This document shows positions 15,998 through 25,801 of a stretch of 64,000 nucleotides of DNA, one piece after another. Below the pieces are notes generated by a model. It was not told the DNA's origin and searched no databases. It saw only the letters and a program-made list of their open reading frames with translations. This DNA is from Sagittula sp. P11 (GTDB taxonomy: Bacteria; Pseudomonadota; Alphaproteobacteria; Rhodobacterales; Rhodobacteraceae). The position numbers and the translations under genes are program-made. Every line of letters starts with the position of its first letter. Within the stretch, counting starts at the first letter, position 1. The stretch spans positions 2,700,001 to 2,764,000 of the forward strand of contig NZ_CP021913.1 of NCBI RefSeq assembly GCF_002814095.1, given 5' to 3'.

Positions 15998-18553
15998 ATG
16001 TCGCGCTATGACCCCGCCAGCATCGAGCCGAAGTGGCAGAAGGCCTGGGAAGACGCCCTGACCTTCAAGGCCACCCGCGAGGGTGACAAGCCCAAGTACT
16101 ACGTGCTGGAGATGTTCCCCTATCCGTCGGGCCGCATCCACATCGGTCACGTCCGCAACTACACGATGGGCGACGTGATCGCGCGCTACAAGAAACAGAA
16201 CGGCTTCAACGTGCTGCACCCGATGGGCTTCGACGCCTTCGGGATGCCGGCCGAGAACGCCGCCATGGCGTCCGGCGGGCACCCGAAGGACTGGACCTAC
16301 GGCAACATCGACACGATGGTCGGCCAGATGAAGCCGCTGGGCTTCGGCCTCGACTGGTCGCGGATGTTCGCCACCTGCGATCCCGAATACTACGGCCAGC
16401 AGCAGGCGCTGTTCATCGACATGCTGTCCGAAGGGCTGGTCTACCGCAAGAATGCCGTGGTGAACTGGGACCCGGTCGACATGACCGTTCTGGCGAACGA
16501 GCAGGTGATCGACGGCAAGGGCTGGCGCTCCGGCGCCGAAGTCGAGCGCCGCGAACTGACGCAGTGGTTCTTCAAGATCTCCGACATGGCGGGCGAGCTT
16601 CTGGATGCCATCGACGGGCTGGACGACTGGCCCGCGAAGGTGAAGCTGATGCAGGCCAACTGGATCGGCCGGTCGCGCGGGCTGCAGTTCGCCTGGTCGC
16701 TGACGGAGCCCTCGCACGGCTTCGAGGCCATCGACGTCTACACCACCCGCCCCGATACTCTGCTGGGTGCGTCCTTCCTCGGGCTTTCGCCGGATCATCC
16801 GCTGACCAAGGCGCTTGAGCAGGACAACCCCGAGCTGGCCAGCGCCGTTGCGGCGATGCGCAAGGGCGGCACCACCGAAGAGGCGCTGGAAAAGGCGGAG
16901 AAGCTGGGCTTCGACACCGGCCTGAAGGTGAAACACCCGCTGGACCCCGCGTGGGAAGTGCCGGTCTGGATCGCCAACTTCATCCTGATGGACTACGGCA
17001 CGGGCGCGATCTTCGGCTCTCCGGCGCACGACCAGCGCGACCTCGACTTCTGCCGCAAGTACGATCTGCCGGTGATCGACACCTTCCTGTCGCTCGACAA
17101 CCCGGAGCCGGTGACCGACACCGCCTTCATTCCGCCGAAGACGGAGAAGGTGAAGTGGGTCAATCACTTCGCCGGTCTCGACGTGGCGACCGGGCAGGAA
17201 GCTGTCGACACCACCATCGACTGGATGGAGGCGAAGGGTCTGGGCCAAGGCGTCGAGAAGTTCCGCCTGCGCGACTGGGGCCTGTCCCGCCAGCGCTACT
17301 GGGGCTGCCCGATCCCGGTCGTGCATTGCGACGACTGCGGCGTGGTGCCGGAGAAGAAGGAAAACCTGCCCGTCAGGCTGCCCGACGACGTGACCTTCGA
17401 CGTGCCGGGCAACCCGCTCGACCGGCACCCGACGTGGCGCGACTGCGCCTGCCCGACCTGTGGCAAGCCCGCGAAGCGCGAGACCGACACGATGGACACC
17501 TTCGTGGACTCCTCGTGGTACTTTGCCCGCTTCACCGCGCCGCGCGCCGAGACGCCGACCGATCTGGAGGACGCTGCCTACTGGATGAACGTCGACCAGT
17601 ACATAGGCGGCATCGAGCACGCGATCCTGCACCTGCTCTACTCCCGCTTCTTCGCCCGTGCGATGATCCGCACCGGCCACCTGCCGGAGAAATCCGCCGA
17701 GCCGTTCAACGCGCTCTTCACGCAGGGCATGGTCACGCACGCGATCTACCAGACGAAGGGGGCGGACGGGCGGCCCGTCTACCATTACCCCGAGGATGTC
17801 GAACTGCGCGACGGCGGCGGCTTCCTGAAGGATGGCACGGCGGTCGAGATCATCCCGTCGGCCAAGATGTCGAAGTCGAAGAACAACGTGGTGGACCCGA
17901 TGAACATCATCGCCACCTACGGCGCCGACACCGCGCGCTGGTTCGTGCTATCCGACTCGCCCCCGGAACGGGACGTGGAATGGACCGCCGCCGGGGCAGA
18001 GGCCGCCTCCAAACACCTGGCGCGCGTCTACCGCATCGCCTCCGAGATCGCGGGCGCCGAGGTGCCGCCGACGCAGGAGGATGCCGCGCTCCTGAAGGAG
18101 ACGCACAAGGCGATCCACGACGTGACGATGGGTGTCGAGAGCTTCGGCTTCAACGCCGCCATCGCCAAGCTCTACGCCTTCACCAACACGCTGTCGAAGT
18201 CCCGCGCCGGGACCGAGACGAAGCGCTTCGCAGCGACGACGCTGGCGCAGCTCATGTCGCCGATGACCCCCCACCTCGCGGAGGAGATCTGGCAGACGCT
18301 GGGTGGCGAGGGGCTGATCGCCGATGCCGCATGGCCCAAGGCCGACCCGAAGATGCTGGTCGAGGATACGGTGACGCTGCCGATCCAGGTCAACGGCAAG
18401 CGCCGGGGCGAGATCGACGTGCCGAAGGACCTGGCGAAGGAAGAGGTTGAAAAGCTGGTCCTCGCACACGAAGCTGTGGTGAAGGCCCTCGACGGGGGCC
18501 AGCCGAAAAAGCTGATCGTGGTGCCGGGGCGGATCGTGAATGTGGTCGTCTGA
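15998..18553 (+). CDS. leuS: Leucyl-tRNA synthetase
   Basis: 851 residues, class I synthetase charging tRNA-Leu. HIGH signature [12 protein letters not shown] at 48-59, editing domain CP1 with [15 protein letters not shown] at 623-627 ([13 protein letters not shown]) and the C-terminal anticodon and LeuS-specific domain up to [13 protein letters not shown] 15998 follows GGAGG. The lptE gene starts 14 nt inside its 3' end, and holA overlaps lptE, so leuS-lptE-holA form one operon, the usual alphaproteobacterial order. Confidence 0.98.
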   Translation: MSRYDPASIEPKWQKAWEDALTFKATREGDKPKYYVLEMFPYPSGRIHIGHVRNYTMGDVIARYKKQNGFNVLHPMGFDAFGMPAENAAMASGGHPKDWTYGNIDTMVGQMKPLGFGLDWSRMFATCDPEYYGQQQALFIDMLSEGLVYRKNAVVNWDPVDMTVLANEQVIDGKGWRSGAEVERRELTQWFFKISDMAGELLDAIDGLDDWPAKVKLMQANWIGRSRGLQFAWSLTEPSHGFEAIDVYTTRPDTLLGASFLGLSPDHPLTKALEQDNPELASAVAAMRKGGTTEEALEKAEKLGFDTGLKVKHPLDPAWEVPVWIANFILMDYGTGAIFGSPAHDQRDLDFCRKYDLPVIDTFLSLDNPEPVTDTAFIPPKTEKVKWVNHFAGLDVATGQEAVDTTIDWMEAKGLGQGVEKFRLRDWGLSRQRYWGCPIPVVHCDDCGVVPEKKENLPVRLPDDVTFDVPGNPLDRHPTWRDCACPTCGKPAKRETDTMDTFVDSSWYFARFTAPRAETPTDLEDAAYWMNVDQYIGGIEHAILHLLYSRFFARAMIRTGHLPEKSAEPFNALFTQGMVTHAIYQTKGADGRPVYHYPEDVELRDGGGFLKDGTAVEIIPSAKMSKSKNNVVDPMNIIATYGADTARWFVLSDSPPERDVEWTAAGAEAASKHLARVYRIASEIAGAEVPPTQEDAALLKETHKAIHDVTMGVESFGFNAAIAKLYAFTNTLSKSRAGTETKRFAATTLAQLMSPMTPHLAEEIWQTLGGEGLIADAAWPKADPKMLVEDTVTLPIQVNGKRRGEIDVPKDLAKEEVEKLVLAHEAVVKALDGGQPKKLIVVPGRIVNVVV

Positions 18554-19076
18554 GACGAAAACGGGAAACCTGAACCGCCGCGCTGTGCTGGCGGGCCTCG
18601 GTGCGCTGTCGCTGGCGGCCGCCTGCGGCTTCACGCCGGTCTATGCGCCGGGCGGCGGCGGGTCGCGGCTTTTGAACGCCGTATCGCTGCAGGCCCCCGA
18701 TGAGGACCGCCGCTACGTCTTCAACCGCCGCTTCGAAGAGCGCCTGGGCCGTCCCGCAAGCGGTGCGCCCTACGCCCTGACGGTGCGGATCCAGGTGACG
18801 GAGCAGGACATCGGCGTGACCTCGACCGGCAACATCACGCGCTACCGGCTGATCGGGCGGGTGTTCTACACCCTCACCGATGCCACCACCGGCGCGATCC
18901 TGCACGACGGCCGGACCAACGCCTTCACCGGCTATTCGACCACCGGCTCGACCGTGGCGACCAGCGCAGCGGAACGCGACGCGGAAGAGCGCCTGATGGT
19001 CATCCTCGCCGACCAGATGATCGACGACCTTTTGCTGCGCGCCGCCGACTTCCCGGACCCCGCGTCGCCCGCATGA
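18540..19076 (+). CDS. lptE: LPS assembly lipoprotein LptE
   Basis: 178 residues. A lipoprotein signal ends in the lipobox LAAAC-G with the lipidated cysteine at C29, after an RR-containing start ([14 protein letters not shown]). The mature part, [11 protein letters not shown] then an alpha-beta domain, matches LptE, which plugs the LptD barrel and helps place LPS in the outer membrane. Position between leuS and holA is conserved in bacteria and supports the call. It overlaps leuS by 14 nt and holA by 4 nt (ATGA). Confidence 0.9.
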   Translation: MWSSETKTGNLNRRAVLAGLGALSLAAACGFTPVYAPGGGGSRLLNAVSLQAPDEDRRYVFNRRFEERLGRPASGAPYALTVRIQVTEQDIGVTSTGNITRYRLIGRVFYTLTDATTGAILHDGRTNAFTGYSTTGSTVATSAAERDAEERLMVILADQMIDDLLLRAADFPDPASPA

Positions 19077-20098
19077 AGCTGACGCCGCGCGACGCCGACG
19101 CCTTCTTCCGCAAGCCCGATCCCAAGGCGGCGGGCCTGCTGATCTACGGCGAGGACACGATGCGCGTCGCGATGAAGCGGCAGGAGGTCGTCGCCAATCT
19201 CACCGGCCCGGCCGCCGACGAGGAGATGCGCATCACCCGCCTGAACGGCGCCGACCTGCGCCGCGATCCGGCGGCGCTGCTGGACGCGGTGAAGGCCACG
19301 GGCTTCTTCCCCGGCGCCCGTGCCGTCGTGGTGGAAGAGGCCGGTGACGGCGCGACCGACGCGCTGAAGGCCGCGCTGGACGACTGGCGGGAAGGCGACG
19401 CCACCATCGTTGCCACCGGCGGATCGCTCGCCGCCAAGTCCGCCCTGCGCAAGCTGTTCGAAGGGTCGAAACGCGCCTTTGCCGCGGCGCTCTACAACAA
19501 TCCGCTCACCCGGTCGGAGATCGAGGCAGAGCTGAAACGCGCCGGCATCGCCGAGGTCGGCCGCGATGCCATGGGGGCGCTCGAGGTGCTGGGCCGCGAC
19601 CTGACGCCCGGCGACTTCCGCATGACGCTCGAGAAGATCGCGCTCTACAAGCTGAACGACAGCTCGCCGCTGTCGGTCGCGGAGGTGGAGCTGAACGCCC
19701 CCGCTTCCTTCGAGTCCGACGTGGACGACGTGTTCAACATCCTCGCCGAGGGCCGCACCGACGAGATCGCGCCGGTGATGCAGCGCCTGTCGGGGCAGGG
19801 GGTCACGCCGGTCACGCTGCTGATCATGGGCACCCGCCATTTCCGCATGCTCTACACGCTGGTGTCGGCACCGGGCGGCCCGGCGCAGGGCATCGGCCGC
19901 CTGCGCCCGCCGGTCTTCGGCCCGCGGCGCGATCGCATCCTGCGCCAGGCGCAGGGTTGGCGTCTCGACCGGCTGGAAGCGGCGCTGGAGCTTCTCCTGG
20001 ACACCGACCTGACCCTGCGCAGCGCGGGCCAGAAGGCCCCGGCCTTCGCGCTGGTCGAACGCGCGTTCGTCCGTCTGGCTTACCTCGCCCGCCGGTAG
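19073..20098 (+). CDS. holA: DNA polymerase III subunit delta
   Basis: 341 residues, the clamp-loader delta subunit that opens the beta clamp. N-terminal GLLIYGEDTMRVAMKRQEVV and the central LEKIALY motif agree with HolA, followed by the delta collar domain. The ATG overlaps the lptE stop as ATGA, so it is translationally coupled. Similarity is moderate, as is usual for delta; gene order leuS-lptE-holA makes the call firm. Confidence 0.93.
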   Translation: MKLTPRDADAFFRKPDPKAAGLLIYGEDTMRVAMKRQEVVANLTGPAADEEMRITRLNGADLRRDPAALLDAVKATGFFPGARAVVVEEAGDGATDALKAALDDWREGDATIVATGGSLAAKSALRKLFEGSKRAFAAALYNNPLTRSEIEAELKRAGIAEVGRDAMGALEVLGRDLTPGDFRMTLEKIALYKLNDSSPLSVAEVELNAPASFESDVDDVFNILAEGRTDEIAPVMQRLSGQGVTPVTLLIMGTRHFRMLYTLVSAPGGPAQGIGRLRPPVFGPRRDRILRQAQGWRLDRLEAALELLLDTDLTLRSAGQKAPAFALVERAFVRLAYLARR

Positions 20099-20230
20099 GC
20101 GGTTGGCAGGCGCGCCTTGCATCGACCATGACACGCATGGGTTGAGCGATTTGCTGCCCATGCACTTTCTGGTGCCTTGCGGTTGGTTAACGGGACAAGC
20201 ATCCTGACCGCGACGTCAGAGGGAGCAGCC

Positions 20231-20815
20231 ATGACATTCACTGTTTACGGCGCGGTGCGCAGCCGGACGTTCCGCGTTCTGTGGATGCTCGAGGAACTCG
20301 ACGTGACCTACCTGCACATCCCCATGCAGCCGCAGTCGGACGAGGTGCGGGCGCTGACACCCTCGGGCAAGATCCCGGTGCTGGACGTCGACGGCACATG
20401 CCTGAGCGACAGCTCGGCGATCCTGACCTATCTCGCGGACAGCCATGGCCGCTTCACCTCTCCCGCAGGCAGCCCCGAGCGCGCGCGGCAGGATGCCTTC
20501 ACCTTTCGTATCCTCGACGAGATCGAGGCGCCGCTGTGGTGCGCCGCCCGGCACAGCTTCGTTCTGCCGGAAGAGGCCCGGGTGCCCGAGATCAAGCCGG
20601 CCTGCCGCGCCGATTACGCCGTCGCCATCGCGCGGCTCTTCGACGAGGTCGAGGGCCCCTTCCTGATGGGGGAGGAGATGACGGTGCCGGATTTCATCCT
20701 CGGCCATTGCGGCGGCTGGGCACGGTCGGCGAATTTTCCCGATCCGCCGCAGGCCTTCGCCGACTACCTCGACCGCCTGCGCGACCGCCCGGCGTTCCAG
20801 ACGGCCCTGGGGTAG
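20231..20815 (+). CDS. Glutathione S-transferase family protein
   Basis: 194 residues. An N-terminal thioredoxin-like GST domain (MTFTVYGAVRSRTFRVLWML, later TPSGKIPVLDVDG and LSDSSAILTYLAD) is followed by an all-helical C-terminal domain. The conserved cis-Pro in KIPVL and the SSAI glutathione-binding segment are present; a Ser or Arg near residue 10 probably stands at the catalytic site. ATG 20231 follows GGGAG; a longer in-frame start at 20177 lacks a ribosome site. Substrate unknown. Confidence 0.88.
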   Translation: MTFTVYGAVRSRTFRVLWMLEELDVTYLHIPMQPQSDEVRALTPSGKIPVLDVDGTCLSDSSAILTYLADSHGRFTSPAGSPERARQDAFTFRILDEIEAPLWCAARHSFVLPEEARVPEIKPACRADYAVAIARLFDEVEGPFLMGEEMTVPDFILGHCGGWARSANFPDPPQAFADYLDRLRDRPAFQTALG

Positions 20816-20822
20816 GTCTGGG

Positions 20823-20849
20823 GTAGGGTGGCGCAAAGCCCCACCCTAC
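20823..20849. repeat. GTAGGGTGG hairpin, REP-like or terminator
   Basis: GTAGGGTGG and CCACCCTAC form a 9-bp perfect stem 7 nt after the GST stop. Elements built on GGGTGGG/CCCACCC are common between Rhodobacteraceae genes; relatives here are at 29515-29535 and 62444-62510. Confidence 0.6.
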
Positions 20850-20969
20850 GGGAGCGTCGCGCCGACACGGCCGCCACACGGCGATCATCCCGTACCGACG
20901 CGGACCGCGGAGCCATGGGCAGACCGGGATGCAGGGCAGAGATTCTCCGCCCCCCGATCACCGCAGGGA

Positions 20970-21284
20970 TCAGCTCTTGTCTGTGACGTTCTCCTTGAAC
21001 GCCTTCTCGAAGGCCGCTTGCTTGCCTGCGTCGGCCTCCGTCTGGTTCTGCGCCTTCCACTCGGCGTAGGGCATCCCGTAGAACACCTCCCGCGCCTCGG
21101 CCTGATCCATGTCCATGCCACGCTCCTGCGCGGCTTCCATGTACCAGCGGCTCAGGCAGTTGCGGCAGAAGCCCGCGAGGTTCATCAGGTCGATGTTCTG
21201 CACGTCCTGACGGTCCTCCATCAGGTGCTTGCGCAGGCGACGGAAGGCCGCCGCTTCCAGTTCGGTCCGGGTTGCGTCATCCAT
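20970..21284 (-). CDS. DUF1244 family protein
   Basis: 104 residues. The segment FRRLRKHLMEDRQDVQNIDLMNLAGFCRNCLSRW (part quoted: NIDLMNLAGFCRNCLSRW) is the conserved core of DUF1244, a small helical alphaproteobacterial family of unknown function with a CxxC pair that might bind metal. The lysine-rich C-terminal tail is less conserved. ATG 21284 follows AGGAGA. It is 54 bp downstream of the N-formylglutamate amidohydrolase gene, probably in the same unit. Confidence 0.88.
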   Translation of the reverse strand: MDDATRTELEAAAFRRLRKHLMEDRQDVQNIDLMNLAGFCRNCLSRWYMEAAQERGMDMDQAEAREVFYGMPYAEWKAQNQTEADAGKQAAFEKAFKENVTDKS

Positions 21285-21337
21285 GTCGTCTCTCCTCTGG
21301 TCGCTCGTCTTGTCGGCGCGCCGCCACGCGGCGGCCC

Positions 21338-22075
21338 CTAGTCTGATACCTTTTCCAGCGCCGACACCAGCATCGGTGCCAGCCGCTTGCCCCACAGAAC
21401 CTGCGCCGCCTCGTCGCGGATCAGGTCGTGGCGGATCTCGATCAGCGTGTTCGGCCGCCCGCACCGCAGCGCGTGCAGGTCGATGGCGTCGCCGGGCAGG
21501 TGGCCGGGGTAGGGCTCGTTGCGGCCCACCACGAGGTCCGGCTCCGCCTCCAGCCGCGCGATCAGCGGATCGGACAGGCGCGCGTCCCAGGCGTGCAGGA
21601 TGCCCACGTGCCACGGCCGGGGCCGCCGTCCGCGCAGCCGCGGCGTGAAGGAATGGATCGCCACGATCACCGTGTCGTCCCGCCGCGCGGCCAGCCCCTC
21701 CAGCGCGTCGTGGTAGGGCTGCCAGTAGGCGGCGATCCGGCGCGCCTTCTCGGCGGCATCGGCGTGGCGGTTCCCGGGGATGATCGTCCCGTCGTATAGC
21801 TTCATCAGCAGGGTCGGATCGTCGGCGCCGCGGTTCGGGTCGATCACCAGCCGCGAGAAGTTCGCCATGACGACCGGCGCGTCCAGCTCCGCCGCAAGTG
21901 CCCGTGACACGCCGGCAGCACCCACGTCGTAGGCGATGTGCCGCGCCATATCCTCCTCCGGCAGGCCCAGCGTTCCGCCAAGGTCCGGCGGCACGAGGTT
22001 GGTGGCGTGATCGCAGGTGATGAGGAAACGGCTCTGGCGCTCTGCCCCTTCCATCGTGAATGGCGCGTATGTCAT
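21338..22075 (-). CDS. N-formylglutamate amidohydrolase family protein
   Basis: 245 residues. LITCDHATNLVPPDLGG (18-34), ANFSRLVIDPNRG and VAIHSFTPRLRG are the blocks of the FGase/HutG family of Zn-dependent amidohydrolases, which release formate from N-formylglutamate in histidine breakdown. No other hut genes are nearby, so the physiological substrate could differ. The gene is divergent from pyk and precedes the DUF1244 gene. Confidence 0.88.
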   Translation of the reverse strand: MTYAPFTMEGAERQSRFLITCDHATNLVPPDLGGTLGLPEEDMARHIAYDVGAAGVSRALAAELDAPVVMANFSRLVIDPNRGADDPTLLMKLYDGTIIPGNRHADAAEKARRIAAYWQPYHDALEGLAARRDDTVIVAIHSFTPRLRGRRPRPWHVGILHAWDARLSDPLIARLEAEPDLVVGRNEPYPGHLPGDAIDLHALRCGRPNTLIEIRHDLIRDEAAQVLWGKRLAPMLVSALEKVSD

Positions 22076-22142
22076 GGTTCGGTAACCTCCGGCCCGCTAC
22101 ACATAGAGGCCCTTGCGGGGAATGAAAATGTGCGACATCTCG

Positions 22143-22171
22143 TTGCACAAGCCCGGCAGTTAGGCGATAAA
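22143..22171 (+). promoter_or_regulatory. Predicted pyk promoter
   Basis: TTGCAC, 17-nt spacer, GATAAA, leaving a leader of about 128 nt before the pyk ATG. Confidence 0.5.
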
Positions 22172-22305
22172 GCAGGCGTGTTAGCGGTAACCCGTTCGGG
22201 TATCCGCATGCGGCCATGGCAGGGTCGGCACCACCACGACGGCAGACCCCGAAAGGGCGCCGATTGAACCGTACGGGACAGGACGACAAGGAAAGGTCTA
22301 CCGCC

Positions 22306-23751
22306 ATGAAACGCGACCGCAACGTCAAGATCGTGGCCACGCTCGGCCCCGCATCCTCGACCTACGAGATGATCAGGGCCCTGCACGAGGCGGGCGCAGA
22401 CGTGTTCCGCCTCAACATGTCCCACGGCACCCACGAGGAAATCGAGGAGCGTCACCGCATCATCCGCAAGGTGGAGCAGGACCTCGACAGTCCCATCGCC
22501 ATCCTCGCCGACCTTCAGGGACCGAAACTGCGCGTCGGTGAATTCGCCAATGGCTCCGAAGAGCTGGAGTGGGGGCAGGAGTTCCGCCTCGACCTCGACG
22601 ACACGCCGGGCGATTCGAAGCGTGTGCAGCTTCCGCACCCGGAAATCTTCGAGGCGCTGCAACCCGGCGCGCATCTGCTGGTCAACGACGGCAAGATCCG
22701 CCTCAAGGTCGCCGACTGCACCAGCGACCACGCCAACTGCATCGTCGAGGCGGGCGGCACGATCTCCAACCGCAAGGGCGTGAACGTTCCCGACGTGGTG
22801 CTGCCGCTGGCCGCCCTGTCGGAGAAGGACAAGCGCGACCTCGAATTCGTCTGCTCGCTCGGGATCGAGTGGCTGGCCCTGTCCTTCGTGCAGCGCGCAC
22901 GAGACGTGCAGGAAGCGCGCGACCTCGCCAACGGCCGCGCCGCGCTGATCGCCAAGATCGAAAAGCCCTCTGCCGTGAACGACTTCGACGCGATCCTCGA
23001 GGTGTCGGACGGCATCATGGTGGCGCGCGGCGACCTTGGCGTCGAACTGCCCGTCCACTCAGTCCCGCCGATCCAGAAGCGCCTCGTGCGGAAATGTCGG
23101 GCCAAGGCGCGCCCGGTGATCGTCGCCACGCAGATGCTCGAGTCGATGATCGAATCGCCGATGCCCACAAGGGCAGAGGTCTCTGACGTCTCCGGCGCGA
23201 TCTACGAAGGCACCGACGCGATCATGCTCTCGGCGGAATCCGCGGCGGGGCAGTACCCGATCGAGGCGGTGATGACCATGAACAACGTTGCCGTGTCGGT
23301 CGAAAGCGACCCGACCTACCGCGACATCATCGAGGCCTCGCGCCACGCGGACCGCAAGACCGTGGCCGACGGCATCGTGGCCGCCGCCCGCGAGATCGCG
23401 GAGACGACCGATATCAAGGCGATCTGCTGCTTCACCTCTTCCGGCAACACCGCGGGTCTGGTGGCACGCGAACGGCCCCGCGTGCCGATCATCGCGCTGA
23501 CCAACCGCCGCGGCACCGCGCGCCGCCTGTCCCTGAACTGGGGTACGCAGTGCGTCATGACCGGCGAGCTGGAGCGCTTCAAGCAGGCCGTGGTCAACGC
23601 CGCCCGCGCCGCGCGCGCACACGGCTACGCGACAGAGGACGACCAGATCGTCGTGACCGCCGGTGTGCCGTTCAACACCTCGGGCACGACCAACATCCTG
23701 CGCGTCGCGCCCTGTAACGAGCGGTTGATCTATTCCACCGATCCGGAGTGA
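22306..23751 (+). CDS. pyk: Pyruvate kinase
   Basis: 481 residues, phosphoenolpyruvate plus ADP to pyruvate plus ATP. N-terminal KIVATLGPASS and RLNMSHG, the catalytic signature IAKIEKPSAVNDFDAILEVS, ARGDLGVELP and the Mn/Mg site TQMLESMIESPMPTRAEVSD are all present, with a normal C-terminal allosteric domain. ATG 22306 follows GGACAAGGAAAGG; an in-frame ATG upstream (22216) would cross the leader. Monocistronic, with its own terminator. Confidence 0.98.
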   Translation: MKRDRNVKIVATLGPASSTYEMIRALHEAGADVFRLNMSHGTHEEIEERHRIIRKVEQDLDSPIAILADLQGPKLRVGEFANGSEELEWGQEFRLDLDDTPGDSKRVQLPHPEIFEALQPGAHLLVNDGKIRLKVADCTSDHANCIVEAGGTISNRKGVNVPDVVLPLAALSEKDKRDLEFVCSLGIEWLALSFVQRARDVQEARDLANGRAALIAKIEKPSAVNDFDAILEVSDGIMVARGDLGVELPVHSVPPIQKRLVRKCRAKARPVIVATQMLESMIESPMPTRAEVSDVSGAIYEGTDAIMLSAESAAGQYPIEAVMTMNNVAVSVESDPTYRDIIEASRHADRKTVADGIVAAAREIAETTDIKAICCFTSSGNTAGLVARERPRVPIIALTNRRGTARRLSLNWGTQCVMTGELERFKQAVVNAARAARAHGYATEDDQIVVTAGVPFNTSGTTNILRVAPCNERLIYSTDPE

Positions 23752-23759
23752 TCTGGCAA

Positions 23760-23788
23760 CCGGGGCGCGTGTACTGCGCGCGCCCCGG
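23760..23788 (+). terminator. pyk terminator
   Basis: Perfect 10-bp GC stem CCGGGGCGCG/CGCGCCCCGG with a 9-nt loop, 8 nt after the stop; no T-run follows. Confidence 0.6.
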
Positions 23789-23882
23789 CCCCGTGGCCCA
23801 TCCTTGCCCGAATGTCATCCGGCGCCGCATTTGACCCGCGCGCGCCGGTGACGCACTCTGGCCCTGACAGCCGGAGGCACCC

Positions 23883-24113
23883 ATGACCCTCGATCCCAAG
23901 ACCGCGCTCGTGATGGGCATGCTGCTCGTGGTGCTTGCGCTGCCGGCGCTGATCTCGGCATGGGCAGACCGCCGGAAACCCTTCGCGGGCACGATCCTGC
24001 TGTTCGCCGGCTGCGCACTGGGCACATGGGCCTGGCGCAGGCAGGAGGGCGGCTTCCGGCTCGACGAGGTGCCCGACATCCTCTACGGCGTGATCGGACA
24101 GATGATCGGCTAG
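23883..24113 (+). CDS. Small membrane protein
   Basis: 76 residues with two predicted membrane helices (about 8-27 and 36-52) joined by the basic turn WADRRKPFAG, then a short soluble tail ending in VIGQMIG. CCGGAGG lies before ATG 23883. No family was recognised, but such short two-helix proteins downstream of pyk are plausible in this family of bacteria. The membrane topology is inferred from hydrophobicity. Confidence 0.7.
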   Translation: MTLDPKTALVMGMLLVVLALPALISAWADRRKPFAGTILLFAGCALGTWAWRRQEGGFRLDEVPDILYGVIGQMIG

Positions 24114-24145
24114 CCCGACCGCCCGCGCACAAGGCGCGGACCCCC

Positions 24146-24174
24146 TTGCCAAATCCCCCCCGGCCCTCTATAGG
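24146..24174 (+). promoter_or_regulatory. Predicted promoter of rpmI-rplT
   Basis: TTGCCA, exactly 17-nt spacer, TATAGG. Start of transcription near 24181 gives a GC-rich leader of about 95 nt with possible pairing (CCGCGCGGCCGG), where L20 could act as in other bacteria. Confidence 0.6.
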
Positions 24175-24274
24175 GCGCCCTTCAACCGCGCGGCCGGCCT
24201 TCTTTGGCATGCCGAGTCGCGTCAACAACGGCGGCCCGAGCGTAAGCGAAGGCGCTCTTTGAAGAGGAACCGAA

Positions 24275-24475
24275 ATGCCCAAGATGAAGACCAAGTCGAG
24301 CGCCAAGAAGCGCTTCAAGGTGAGCGCGACCGGAAAGGTCATCGCTGGCCAGGCCGGCAAGCGCCACGGCATGATCAAGCGCCACAAGAAATTCATCCGC
24401 GACGCGCGCGGCACGACCACGCTGTCGGCCCCCGACGCCAAGATCGTCAAGGGCTACATGCCCTACGATCGATAA
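24275..24475 (+). CDS. rpmI: 50S ribosomal protein L35
   Basis: 66 residues, [20 protein letters not shown], then [18 protein letters not shown], the standard L35 sequence. It is highly basic and ends in [18 protein letters not shown] precedes the ATG. rplT follows 22 bp later on the same transcript. Confidence 0.98.
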   Translation: MPKMKTKSSAKKRFKVSATGKVIAGQAGKRHGMIKRHKKFIRDARGTTTLSAPDAKIVKGYMPYDR

Positions 24476-24497
24476 CCGCTAGCCAGGAGGATCAGAT

Positions 24498-24863
24498 ATG
24501 CCCCGAGTCAAAGGCGGTACCGTCACACACGCGCGCCACAAGAAGATCACCAACCAGGCCAAAGGTTACTATGGCCGCCGCAAGAACACCTTCAAGGTGG
24601 CGGCACAGGCGGTTGACAAGGCGAACCAGTACGCAACCCGCGACCGCAAGAACCGCAAGCGCCAGTTCCGCGCGCTGTGGATCCAGCGGATCAACGCCGC
24701 CGTTCGCCTGAACGACGAGACGCTGACCTATTCGCGCTTCATCAACGGCCTGTCGAAGGCCGGCATCGAGGTGGACCGCAAGGTGCTCGCCGACCTCGCC
24801 GTGCACGAGCCGGACGCCTTCGCGGCGATCGTCGAGCAGGCGAAAGGTGCGCTGGCCGCGTAA
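24498..24863 (+). CDS. rplT: 50S ribosomal protein L20
   Basis: 121 residues. [35 protein letters not shown] and [16 protein letters not shown] are diagnostic of L20, an early-assembly 23S rRNA-binding protein that often autoregulates its operon. CAGGAGGATC precedes the ATG. An intrinsic terminator ends the rpmI-rplT unit. Confidence 0.98.
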   Translation: MPRVKGGTVTHARHKKITNQAKGYYGRRKNTFKVAAQAVDKANQYATRDRKNRKRQFRALWIQRINAAVRLNDETLTYSRFINGLSKAGIEVDRKVLADLAVHEPDAFAAIVEQAKGALAA

Positions 24864-24890
24864 GTTGCCCGCCCTGATGTGTTGAACACG

Positions 24891-24920
24891 AACGGCCGTC
24901 GGATCCCCGGCGGCCGTTTT
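24891..24920 (+). terminator. rpmI-rplT terminator
   Basis: 12-bp stem AACGGCCGTCGG/CCGGCGGCCGTT (one T-G pair) with a 4-nt loop and TTTT at the end, 28 nt after the rplT stop. Confidence 0.88.
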
Positions 24921-24947
24921 GCTTTGTGCGCCGCGCCCGGGCGGCCG

Positions 24948-25619
24948 TCAGCGTCCGCCGCCGCGCTTCGCCCGCTCGGCCTGCAGCGTATCGGCCAGCA
25001 GCCTCGCGATCCGGGCGGAGCCGGTCGGGGACGGGTGGATCTTGTCCCACGCGAACAGCGACAGGTCCGACGACGGCATGACCGCCGCAAGGTCGACCAG
25101 CACCACGCCTTCGTCGCGCGCCGCCATCCGCATCAGCCGCGCCTCGTATTCGAGGTAGGGCCCGACGCAGATCGTGCCCGCATAGCGCGGCGCGGTGTAG
25201 TAATCCGCCCAGATCACCTTGCTGCCCCTGCCGCGCAGCCCGGCAACCAGCCGGGGCACCGCGCCGGAGCGTCCGTCCTCCGACACCAGCTCGTCCAGAA
25301 CCGTATCGCAGCGCGTGCAGCCGCATTCCTCGCGCAGGTCGTTGGCGCCGCCGTCGAGGATGACCCATTCCGCCGACAGCCGCGCCACCTGCGAGGGGAT
25401 GCTCAGCGGCCCCACACCCTCCGTCACCCGGGCGAGCGAGGTCGCCACGTCGCCCACCGGTTCCCGCAGCAGCGCAGACATGTTGTCCGCCACCGATCCG
25501 CCGCTGTTGCGGTTCCACGCCATCACCGAATCGCCTGCGACGACGATCCGCGCGCCGGGCGGCACCGAGCGCCCGCAGGCCGCCAGCGCAAGGCATATCA
25601 AAAGTCCGACAAGTCGCAT
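24948..25619 (-). CDS. SGNH/GDSL-family lipoprotein hydrolase
   Basis: 223 residues. Lipoprotein signal [16 protein letters not shown] with lipidated C15. SGNH blocks: [11 protein letters not shown] (nucleophile S31), a Gly block, GGANDL (Asn) and DKIHPSPTG (Asp and His), so it should be an active esterase or acyl hydrolase anchored in the periplasm. Four cysteines near 100-120 (REECGCTRC) may form disulfides. It lies convergent to rplT. Substrate unknown. Confidence 0.85.
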   Translation of the reverse strand: MRLVGLLICLALAACGRSVPPGARIVVAGDSVMAWNRNSGGSVADNMSALLREPVGDVATSLARVTEGVGPLSIPSQVARLSAEWVILDGGANDLREECGCTRCDTVLDELVSEDGRSGAVPRLVAGLRGRGSKVIWADYYTAPRYAGTICVGPYLEYEARLMRMAARDEGVVLVDLAAVMPSSDLSLFAWDKIHPSPTGSARIARLLADTLQAERAKRGGGR

Positions 25620-25801
25620 CGCGATCCTCCCTCGCCGGGGAACCTGACACGAAATCCCCGCGCTTCAAGTCGTCCCGTTCGGGCAACACGGGGGCGTTTC
25701 TTGGCAGCGGGAACACGTTTCCCGACCCCGCCATGGCGCTCCGGCCTTGTTTCCCCCGGCGTCCCTCGCTACTCAGCACGCGCACACGCGGGAGCCCTGA
25801 C

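Noticed and set aside
15809-17785. 658-residue minus-strand ORF
   Set aside because: Antisense to leuS; rich in H, R, V, D as expected of a shadow frame.
20970-22340. 456-residue minus-strand ORF
   Set aside because: Only its last 104 residues (DUF1244) are real; the rest lies out of frame over the amidohydrolase gene.
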